From positions 1 to 14,829 of the forward strand of contig JAFUUB010000042.1 in NCBI GenBank assembly GCA_017483985.1: DNA of 14,829 bases, given 5' to 3'. The position numbers and the translations under genes are program-made. This document shows, piece after piece, positions 1 to 5,546 of this stretch (position 1 is its first letter; each line of letters starts with the position of its first letter). This DNA comes from Bacteroidales bacterium. GTDB taxonomy: Bacteria; Bacteroidota; Bacteroidia; Bacteroidales; UBA932. The notes beneath the pieces were generated by a model, which ran no database searches, had not been told where the DNA came from, and saw nothing but the letters and a program-made list of their open reading frames with translations.

Positions 1-1
1 C

Positions 2-724
2 GCCGAAGCCGCGGAAAAAGCCGCCCTCGCCGAGCAGAAGTCCATCCCGATGCTTCAGTGCTTCAAGTACAAGCAGACCTGGTCGTTCATCTCCGGCAAG
101 TTCTTTACCGATGGCGTGTGGTGGTTCTTCCTGTTCTGGGCGCCTTCCTATTTCAGCAACCAGTTCAATGCGCCCGCGACGTCCGGTCTGGGACAGGGTC
201 TGATCTTCACGCTGTATGCGATCGTGACGGTCATTTCGATCATCGGCGGCTATCTCCCGAAGGTGTTTGTCGAAAAGAGGGGGATGAATCCGTACGCCGG
301 CCGTATGCTGGCCATGCTGATCTTCGCCTTCTTCCCGATCGCGGCGCTCTTTGCACAGCCGCTGGGTATCAGCATGAACACCCCGTGGTGGCCGGCCATC
401 CTGATCGGCCTTGCCGGTGCGGGCCACCAGGCTTGGAGCGCCAACCTGTTCTCCACCATCGGTGACATGTTCCCGAAGAGCACCATCGCCACGATTACCG
501 GTATCGGCGCCATGGCCGGCGGTGTCGGCTCCATGATCATCCAGAAGGTGGCGGGCAACCTGTTTACCTATGCCGAGAATGCGGGCTCCGCTTTCCGCTT
601 CCTCGGATTCGAGGGCAAGCCGGCCGGATACTTCATCATGTTCTGCTTCTGCGGCGTGGCCTACCTGATTGCCTGGAGCATCATGAAGGCGCTCGTGCCG
701 AAGTATAAACCGATTGAAATCTAA
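2..724 (+). CDS. exuT: Hexuronate transporter, MFS family, C-terminal half (5' end outside window)
   Basis: This is the C-terminal half of a major facilitator superfamily permease of the inner membrane, expected to import glucuronate/galacturonate with protons. The reading frame is open from base 2, so the Met at base 50 is internal, not the start. About 240 residues remain, with roughly six hydrophobic helices. They carry stretches typical of the ExuT/anion:cation symporter group: a GKFFTDGVWWFFLFWAP helix, a HQAWSANLFSTIGDMFPK loop, a TGIGAMAGGVGSM helix, and a terminal AYLIAWSIMKALVPKYK like that of E. coli ExuT. The hexuronate assignment rests on these motifs and on the kduI/kduD/uxuA/uxuB genes that follow. 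A close relative for another sugar acid cannot be excluded. It ends in TAA, followed 21 nt later by a strong hairpin terminator. Confidence 0.88.
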   Translation, partial: AEAAEKAALAEQKSIPMLQCFKYKQTWSFISGKFFTDGVWWFFLFWAPSYFSNQFNAPATSGLGQGLIFTLYAIVTVISIIGGYLPKVFVEKRGMNPYAGRMLAMLIFAFFPIAALFAQPLGISMNTPWWPAILIGLAGAGHQAWSANLFSTIGDMFPKSTIATITGIGAMAGGVGSMIIQKVAGNLFTYAENAGSAFRFLGFEGKPAGYFIMFCFCGVAYLIAWSIMKALVPKYKPIEI

Positions 725-745
725 TTGGTTGTGGCTCATTAAAGA

Positions 746-781
746 AGCGGCGGACCTTTGAGAGGCCCGCCGCTCTTTTTT
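746..781. terminator. Bidirectional Rho-independent terminator between exuT and the lipoprotein gene
   Basis: The arms AGCGGCGG (746-753) and CCGCCGCT (767-774) form a perfect 8-bp GC-rich stem around a 13-nt loop. The stem is followed on the + strand by TCTTTTTT (774-781). On the opposite strand the stem is followed by TTCTTT, so it can also stop leftward transcription. It lies between the 3' ends of two convergent genes, as expected for a shared terminator. Confidence 0.9.
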
Positions 782-796
782 GATGCCGGGGATCGT

Positions 797-1651
797 TTAC
801 TGCTTCTCCACGAGGTCGAACCACTCCTGGGCCGTGGCGATGTCGCCGCCCTTGGACCAGCAGTTGCCGAACCAGTAGGTCACCACCTGTCCGGAAGCGA
901 TCTCCTTGTACAGGACCGAGTGTCCGTCCTGCAGCGTGGTTCCGTCAGCATCCGGCATGACGAGTCCCAGGCCGATCATCCCGTCCTCCGGCTCCTTGCT
1001 CTGGTCGGAAGCATGCTCCCAGATGGCGAAGCGGTCCGGTCCGGAAGTCTCGGCCATGACATCATGCCGGATGATGCCGGCCGCAACGCAAAGCCGGTCC
1101 TGCGGACCTTCGAAGGTGTAGGTGTCTTCCGCCTTGCAGAAATGCGTGCCGGCTTCCACCGTGATTTTCTTGTCGAGGGCCATTTTGAAACCGGCCGCTT
1201 CCCACTGCGGATAGTGCAGCACGAAGACGACCTTGTCCGGGGTCTGCTCCAGGATCTCGTAGGAGCGGTAGTTGGTGGCGGGGAAGCGGAGGGTGTCGGC
1301 GACCACGAGGGCGGAGGCTCCGCCGCCCAGGGTCTTGGAGACCTTGTAGCAGTCCTTTCCGAGACCGCGGTCGTTGTGGTAGCTCAGCCCGTTTTCCAAC
1401 TCGTCCTTATAGAGCTGGTCAGCAACGAGTTTGCCTGGATGCTTGACCCAGATGTCGAAACCGGGGGAGGTCAGGAAATCGATGGAATCCTCCAGGGTTT
1501 TCCCATAGGCGCGGTAAATGACATAGTCATTCTCCCAGATGAAGTCGTCTGCCCGCTCGGGTACGAAACGGGCCATGACCTTGGGCTCCTGCGGGCCCTT
1601 GCAGCCGGCCAGGGCCAGGGCTGCTGCCAGGATGAAAATGGCTTTTTTCAT
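797..1651 (-). CDS. DUF4861-type lipoprotein of a uronate operon, function unknown
   Basis: A 284-residue protein with a lipoprotein signal peptide: MKKAIFILAA, a hydrophobic core, and a lipobox LAGC with Cys17. It should therefore be anchored to a membrane outside the cytoplasm. The body resembles the DUF4861 family of Bacteroidota, with a WENDYVIYRAYG segment (residues 39-50), a Gly-rich YHNDRGLGKDCYKVSKTLGGG segment (91-111), and a Trp-rich C-terminus around YWFGNCW (259-265). I recognise no catalytic motif and I know of no firmly established activity. It begins 1 nt after the kduI stop, so it is almost certainly translated with kduI as the last gene of the kduD-kduI operon. That context suggests a role on oligosaccharides or unsaturated uronates before their import. 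The family call is from memory of the motifs and is moderately sure. Confidence 0.75.
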   Translation of the reverse strand: MKKAIFILAAALALAGCKGPQEPKVMARFVPERADDFIWENDYVIYRAYGKTLEDSIDFLTSPGFDIWVKHPGKLVADQLYKDELENGLSYHNDRGLGKDCYKVSKTLGGGASALVVADTLRFPATNYRSYEILEQTPDKVVFVLHYPQWEAAGFKMALDKKITVEAGTHFCKAEDTYTFEGPQDRLCVAAGIIRHDVMAETSGPDRFAIWEHASDQSKEPEDGMIGLGLVMPDADGTTLQDGHSVLYKEIASGQVVTYWFGNCWSKGGDIATAQEWFDLVEKQ

Positions 1652-1652
1652 G

Positions 1653-2495
1653 CTATCTCAAGTCGGTGGCTGCGCACCAGTCCATGTCGTTATAGTCGTC
1701 GTTTTCGCCGCACATGCCCCAGATGAAGGTGTAGTTGCGGGTGGCGCAGGCGCTGTGGATGCTCCACTGCGGGGAGATGACCGCCTGTTCGTTATGCATC
1801 CAGATGTGCCGGGTCTCCTGGGGCTGGCCCATGAAGTGGCAGACGGCGGCGTCTTCGGGTAGTTCGAAGTAGAAATAGAGCTCCATGCGGCGGTCATGGG
1901 TGTGGGCGGGCATGGTGTTCCAGGTGCTGCCCGGAGCGAGCTCGGTCATGCCCATCTGAAGCTGGCAGCAGGGAACGACTTCCTTGACCAGCAGGCGGTT
2001 GATGGTGCGCTCGTTGCTTTCTTCCAGGCTTCCCAGGTGCATGACGACCGCATCTTTCTTGGAAACCTGCTTGATGCCGGTCTCCTTGTGGGCAGGAGCG
2101 GAATTGAAATAGAAGTGGGCCGGTTGGGCCGGATCGAGGCTCTTGAAGGTGACGTCCCGGTTGCCGCGGCCGACATAGAGGGCTTCCTTGTAGGGGATCT
2201 CGAAGCATTCGTCACCGACCTGGACGATGCCGGTGCCGCCGACATTGATGATGCCGAGTTCCCGGCGCTGGGTGAAATAATCCGCACGGAGGATGTCGGG
2301 GGCCTTGAGGGTCAGCGCTTCCTGCACGGGGACGGCGCCGCCGGCGATCATCCGGTCGAACAGGGAGTAGACCATGTTGATTTCATCCGGGACCATGAGG
2401 TTTTCGACCAGGTAGTGCTTGCGCAGGGTGGCGGTGTCGTAGTGCTTCGCATCGTCCTGATGCGAAGGGTAACGAACTTCACAATTGATTTTCAT
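1653..2495 (-). CDS. kduI: 5-dehydro-4-deoxy-D-glucuronate isomerase (4-deoxy-L-threo-5-hexosulose-uronate ketol-isomerase)
   Basis: Cytoplasmic cupin isomerase that converts 4-deoxy-L-threo-5-hexosulose uronate to 3-deoxy-D-glycero-2,5-hexodiulosonate. The substrate arises from the unsaturated uronates left by pectate, ulvan or glycosaminoglycan lyases. The length of 280 residues matches E. coli KduI (278). The zinc-binding set of the family is visible: His198, His200 and Glu205 in PAHTHDRRMELYFYF, and His247 in QWSIHSA. These are offset by two from the E. coli residues. Other typical segments are RRELGIINVGG (78-87), the ALYVGRGNRDVTF strand and HIWMHNEQAVISPQWSIH. It is the second gene of the operon, 121 nt after kduD and with no promoter box of its own, and it is coupled to the lipoprotein gene by a 1-nt gap. 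Confidence 0.97.
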   Translation of the reverse strand: MKINCEVRYPSHQDDAKHYDTATLRKHYLVENLMVPDEINMVYSLFDRMIAGGAVPVQEALTLKAPDILRADYFTQRRELGIINVGGTGIVQVGDECFEIPYKEALYVGRGNRDVTFKSLDPAQPAHFYFNSAPAHKETGIKQVSKKDAVVMHLGSLEESNERTINRLLVKEVVPCCQLQMGMTELAPGSTWNTMPAHTHDRRMELYFYFELPEDAAVCHFMGQPQETRHIWMHNEQAVISPQWSIHSACATRNYTFIWGMCGENDDYNDMDWCAATDLR

Positions 2496-2616
2496 GCTAT
2501 TTTTTTTAAATCATTATTCTCCGTTACGGAGGACCGTCTCTTTTCGCTCCCTATTGCTTCGCAACCCTACCCGGGTAAACGGTCGCGAAAAGGGCCGGCC
2601 CTTCGTTATTTATCGA
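2496..2616. repeat. kduD-kduI spacer packed with palindromes and alternative hairpins
   Basis: This 121-nt spacer contains several perfect inverted repeats: AAGGGCCGGCCCTT (2590-2603), TACCCGGGTA (about 2569-2578), CCGTtACGG (2521-2529), TTGCttcGCAA, GACCGT (2532-2537) with ACGGTC (2579-2584), and TTTTCGC with GCGAAAA. The last two pairs are not nested, so they would form mutually exclusive structures. On the coding (minus) strand the 14-bp palindrome comes soon after the kduD stop and is followed by TT. An A-rich run, TTTAAAAAAAATAGC, directly precedes the kduI ATG. No TAnnTTTG box is present. The role (partial terminator, processing site or attenuator) is inference. Confidence 0.6.
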
Positions 2617-3420
2617 TTACGGCTGTTTGCCGATATAGGCAAGGATGCCGCCGTCGACATACAGGATGTGGCCGTTGACGAAATCCGAGGCTTCCGAGGC
2701 GAGGAAGACGGTCGGACCGGCGAGGTCTTCCGGCGTACCCCAGCGGCCGGCCGGGGTCTTGGCGATGATGAAGCGGTCGAAGGGATGGCGGCTGCCGTCC
2801 GGCTGGAGTTCCCGCAGGGGAGCGGTCTGGGGCGTGGCGATGTAGCCCGGGCCGATGCCGTTGCACTGGATGCCCAGGGCGCCGTACTCGGAGGCGATGT
2901 TGCGGGTCAGCATCTTCAGCCCGCCCTTCGCGGCGGCATAGGCCGAGACCGTTTCGCGGCCGAGTTCGGACATCATCGAACAGACATTGATGATCTTGCC
3001 GCGGCCCTTGGCGATCATGCCCGGCAGGACGGCCTTGGCCACGATGAAAGGCGCCGTCAGGTCGATGTCGACCACCTGGCGGAACTCCTCGACCGCCATC
3101 TCATGCATCGGGATGCGCTTGATGATGCCGGCATTGTTGACCAGGATGTCGACCGGACCCAGGGTGGCGGCGATGTCGGCGACCATGGCCTGCACCGCCT
3201 GCTCATCCGTTACATCGCAGATATAGCCTTTGGCCTGAATGCCTTTTTCCTTGTAGGCCGCCAGTGCGGCATCCATGTGCTCCTGCTTGCGGCAGTTGAA
3301 GGCAATCCGCGCTCCGGCGCGGGCGAGGGCCTCCGCCATGGCCATTCCGATGCCGTAGGCGGCGCCGGTGACCAAGGCGACTTTCCCCTCCAGGGAGAAG
3401 AGATTTCCATTGTTTTCCAT
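2617..3420 (-). CDS. kduD: 2-dehydro-3-deoxy-D-gluconate 5-dehydrogenase (SDR family)
   Basis: Cytoplasmic NAD(P)-dependent short-chain dehydrogenase expected to reduce 2,5-diketo-3-deoxygluconate, the KduI product, to KDG. All classical SDR marks are present in the 267-residue form: cofactor motif TGAAYGIG (18-25), NNAG (95-98), catalytic Ser148 and YAAAK (Tyr161, Lys165), and the PGYIATPQT segment after the active site. I chose the ATG at 3420 (MENNGNLFSLEGK) because the core begins directly after it. A TTG nine bases upstream lies inside the -7 promoter box and is unlikely. Close homologues are often labelled gluconate 5-dehydrogenase (Ga5DH), and sequence alone separates the two poorly. 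The kduI gene downstream makes KduD the better name. It is the first gene of the leftward operon, with a near-leaderless start. Confidence 0.93.
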   Translation of the reverse strand: MENNGNLFSLEGKVALVTGAAYGIGMAMAEALARAGARIAFNCRKQEHMDAALAAYKEKGIQAKGYICDVTDEQAVQAMVADIAATLGPVDILVNNAGIIKRIPMHEMAVEEFRQVVDIDLTAPFIVAKAVLPGMIAKGRGKIINVCSMMSELGRETVSAYAAAKGGLKMLTRNIASEYGALGIQCNGIGPGYIATPQTAPLRELQPDGSRHPFDRFIIAKTPAGRWGTPEDLAGPTVFLASEASDFVNGHILYVDGGILAYIGKQP

Positions 3421-3426
3421 AACATA

Positions 3427-3434
3427 CAAATATA
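3427..3434 (-). promoter_or_regulatory. Bacteroidota -7 promoter box for the kduD operon
   Basis: On the minus strand these bases read TATATTTG, a full match to TAnnTTTG. Only six bases separate the box from the kduD ATG at 3420. Transcription would therefore begin at or next to the start codon and give a very short or absent leader. No good TTTG/TTG -33 box is visible at the usual distance upstream, so activator dependence is possible. Confidence 0.65.
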
Positions 3435-3443
3435 CGCAATCTT

Positions 3444-3458
3444 TACCGGATTCTACCG
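3444..3458. promoter_or_regulatory. Tandem TACCG repeats, possible operator between divergent promoters
   Basis: TACCG occurs at 3444-3448 and again at 3454-3458, within the longer similar units TACCGGAT and TACCGATA. The 10-bp period puts both copies on the same face of the helix. They lie just upstream of the kduD -7 box and 11-25 bp from the -33 element of uxuB, where a regulator of both operons could bind. The role is inferred from position and spacing only. Confidence 0.35.
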
Positions 3459-3468
3459 ATATTCCCAG

Positions 3469-3496
3469 TTGTTTCCGCGGCTTTTTCTTATATTTG
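3469..3496 (+). promoter_or_regulatory. Bacteroidota promoter for the uxuB-uxuA operon
   Basis: TATATTTG at 3489-3496 is a full match to the -7 consensus TAnnTTTG. A TTG at 3469-3471, 17 bp upstream of the box, can serve as the -33 element. The predicted transcript start is near 3503, which leaves a leader of about 45 nt before the chosen uxuB start at 3549. Confidence 0.7.
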
Positions 3497-3499
3497 TAA

Positions 3500-3519
3500 G
3501 CAAGGGATGAAATCCCTGC
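3500..3519 (+). promoter_or_regulatory. Hairpin at the predicted 5' end of the uxuB message
   Basis: AGGGAT (3503-3508) and ATCCCT (3512-3517) pair around a GAA loop. The stem extends to GC/GC with one bulged A. It coincides with the predicted transcript start and encloses the ATG at 3507, so that ATG would be buried in the stem. It could protect the 5' end or control translation; this is inference. Confidence 0.45.
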
Positions 3520-3548
3520 ATGGAGGAAGAATCATTAACGTTACCAAT

Positions 3549-4367
3549 ATGGATAATTTATTCGAAATCAAGGGAAAAGTGGTTGTCATGACCGGGGCCT
3601 GCGGCGTTCTCGGCTCGACGATCGTCAAGTATTTCGCAGCCCAGGGCTGCAAGGTTGTACTGCTCGACCTGGAACGGGCCGCCGAGAAAGGCCATGCCCT
3701 GGTAGAAGAGATCAAGGCAGACGGCGGGGAAGCGATGTTCCTGCCGACCAATGTCCTGGATGAAAAAGTCCTGGAAGGAAACCTGACCGACATCCTCAAG
3801 GCCTACGGCACGATCGATATCCTGCTCAATGCGGCCGGCGGCAACATGGGCCCGGCCAATGTACAGCCGGAGCAGACCATCGCCGACCTGGACATCGATG
3901 CCATGAAGAAAGTCTGCGAACTCAATATCTTCGGTACGGTGATCCCGACGAAGGTTTTCGTCAAACCGATGGTGGAGCAGAAGAAGGGTTCCATCATCAA
4001 TTTCTGCTCTATGTCTTCTTTTCGCCCGCTGACCCGTGTGGCCGGTTACGGCATCGCGAAAGCCGGCATGGCCAGCTGGACCCAGTGGCTGTCCGGCGAA
4101 CTGGCCCTGAAATTCGGCGAAGGGATCCGCGTCAATGCGATCGCTCCGGGCTTCCTGCTGACCAACCAGAACCGTACCCTGCTGACCAATCCGGACGGCA
4201 GCCTGACGGACCGTTCCCACAAGATCCTGGGACACACCCCGTTCGGCCGTTTCCTGGAGCCGGATGAACTGGTCGGTGCCCTGCATTATCTCGCCTGCGA
4301 CGCCTCCAAGGGCGTGACCGGTACCATCGCGGTCGTCGACGGTGGTTTCAATACGTTCAGCATCTAG
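3549..4367 (+). CDS. uxuB: D-mannonate oxidoreductase / fructuronate reductase, SDR type
   Basis: Cytoplasmic SDR enzyme expected to reduce D-fructuronate to D-mannonate with NAD(P)H. It is the SDR-type UxuB (like Bacillus YjmF), not the larger polyol-dehydrogenase type of E. coli. In the 272-residue form I see the cofactor motif TGACGVLG (15-22), NAAG (94-97), catalytic Ser154, YGIAK (Tyr167, Lys171) and APGFLLTNQNR after the active site. The start at 3549 (MDNLFEIKGKVVV) fits the family. An in-frame ATG at 3507 would add 14 residues but lies inside the 5' hairpin at the likely transcript start. uxuA follows after 3 nt, which strongly supports the function. Without that context it could be read as a generic sugar-acid dehydrogenase. 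Confidence 0.9.
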   Translation: MDNLFEIKGKVVVMTGACGVLGSTIVKYFAAQGCKVVLLDLERAAEKGHALVEEIKADGGEAMFLPTNVLDEKVLEGNLTDILKAYGTIDILLNAAGGNMGPANVQPEQTIADLDIDAMKKVCELNIFGTVIPTKVFVKPMVEQKKGSIINFCSMSSFRPLTRVAGYGIAKAGMASWTQWLSGELALKFGEGIRVNAIAPGFLLTNQNRTLLTNPDGSLTDRSHKILGHTPFGRFLEPDELVGALHYLACDASKGVTGTIAVVDGGFNTFSI

Positions 4368-4370
4368 GTC

Positions 4371-5546
4371 ATGGCCGCGAAGTATCTGATGCGTCAAAGC
4401 TGGCGCTGGTATGGCCCGGGCGATCCCGTGACCCTCGACAACATCCGCCAGGCGGGCGTGACCGATATCGTCAGCGCCCTGCACCATGTCCCGAACGGGG
4501 AGGTCTGGACCGTGGAGGAAATCCGCAAGCGCCAGGCGCAATGCGCCGAAAAGGGCCTGGTCTGGAGCGTGGTGGAAAGCGTCCCGGTGCACGAACACAT
4601 CAAGACCCGGGAAGGGGAGTACCTGAAGTACATCGAGAATTACAAACAGACCATCCGGAACCTGGCCGCGTGCGGGATCCACTGCATTACGTACAATTTC
4701 ATGCCGGTCCTTGACTGGACCCGCACGAACCTGGCTTACGAGATGCCGGACGGCAGCCGTGCCCTGCGCTTCGAGCGGGCCGCCGTCCTGGCGTTCGACC
4801 TGTTCATCCTGAAACGTCCGGGCGCGGAAAAAGAGTATACCACCGAGGAAACCGACAGGGCGAAAGCCCGCTTCGAGGCCATGGATGAGGCCGAAAAAGC
4901 CTTGATTACCAGGAATATGATCGCCGGACTGCCGGGCAGTGAAGAGAGCTTCACCCTGGATCAGTTCCAGGCGGCCCTGGACCGCTACAAGGTCATCGAT
5001 GCGGAGCAGCTCCGCTCGAACCTGATCTTCTTCCTGCAGCAGGTCTGCCCGGTCTGCGATGAGGTCGGGTCCCGCATGGTCATCCACCCGGACGATCCGC
5101 CGTATCCGATCCTGGGCCTCCCGCGCATCATGAGCACGGCCGAGGATTTCCGGAAGCTGATAGCGGCTGTACCGAACCCGTCCAACGGCTTGAATCTCTG
5201 CACCGGTTCGCTGGGCGTGCGCGCCGACAACGATTGCCCGGCCATGATGCGGGAATTCGGCGACCGGATCGATTTCGTCCACCTGCGCAGCACCAAGCGG
5301 GACGAGGAGGGTAACTTCTTCGAAGCCAACCTGCTGGAAGGAGACGTTCCGGTCTATGAGATGATGAAGGCCGTCCTGGAGGTGGAGCAGCGCCGCGGTT
5401 TCCGCATCTTCCTGCGTCCGGACCATGGCCACCAGATGTGCGATGACCTGAACCGAAAGTCCAATCCAGGCTACTCCTGCTACGGCCGCCTGCGTTCGCT
5501 GGCAGAACTGCGCGGCGTGGAACATGCCATCGCCCAGACGCTCTAA
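4371..5546 (+). CDS. uxuA: D-mannonate dehydratase
   Basis: Cytoplasmic metal-dependent enzyme of the xylose-isomerase-like TIM-barrel fold that dehydrates D-mannonate to KDG. The 391 residues match the family length (E. coli 394). The N-terminal [19 protein letters not shown] and [11 protein letters not shown] segments are nearly identical to E. coli UxuA. The expected metal ligands are present: His239 (VIHPDDPP), Cys277 (NLCTGSLG), His304 (DFVHLRST) and Asp351 (RPDHGHQ). Met7 (4389) aligns better with the E. coli start than Met1. Either is possible, and the first is kept because it lies 3 nt from the uxuB stop and allows coupling. Its TAA stop overlaps the TAG stop of the convergent GH2 gene, so no terminator fits between them. 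Confidence 0.97.
   Translation: MAAKYLMRQSWRWYGPGDPVTLDNIRQAGVTDIVSALHHVPNGEVWTVEEIRKRQAQCAEKGLVWSVVESVPVHEHIKTREGEYLKYIENYKQTIRNLAACGIHCITYNFMPVLDWTRTNLAYEMPDGSRALRFERAAVLAFDLFILKRPGAEKEYTTEETDRAKARFEAMDEAEKALITRNMIAGLPGSEESFTLDQFQAALDRYKVIDAEQLRSNLIFFLQQVCPVCDEVGSRMVIHPDDPPYPILGLPRIMSTAEDFRKLIAAVPNPSNGLNLCTGSLGVRADNDCPAMMREFGDRIDFVHLRSTKRDEEGNFFEANLLEGDVPVYEMMKAVLEVEQRRGFRIFLRPDHGHQMCDDLNRKSNPGYSCYGRLRSLAELRGVEHAIAQTL

Noticed and set aside
3427..3429. TTG at 3429 as the start codon of kduD
   Set aside because: It lies within the -7 promoter box. The ATG at 3420 gives a normal SDR N-terminus.
2485..3510. 341-codon plus-strand ORF covering the kduD-kduI spacer
   Set aside because: It is antisense to kduD, and its translation is low-complexity and has no recognisable domain.
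3507..3548. ATG at 3507 as the start of uxuB
   Set aside because: It adds 14 residues not expected in the family and sits in a hairpin at the predicted transcript start.
3558..5525. 655-codon open frame on the minus strand opposite uxuB and uxuA
   Set aside because: It is antisense to two clearly recognised enzymes and its translation shows no family motif. Long antisense frames are expected in GC-rich genes with biased third positions. The same applies to the frames at 758-1726, 5855-7141, 8065-9285, 9454-10251 and 11770-12753 on the plus strand.
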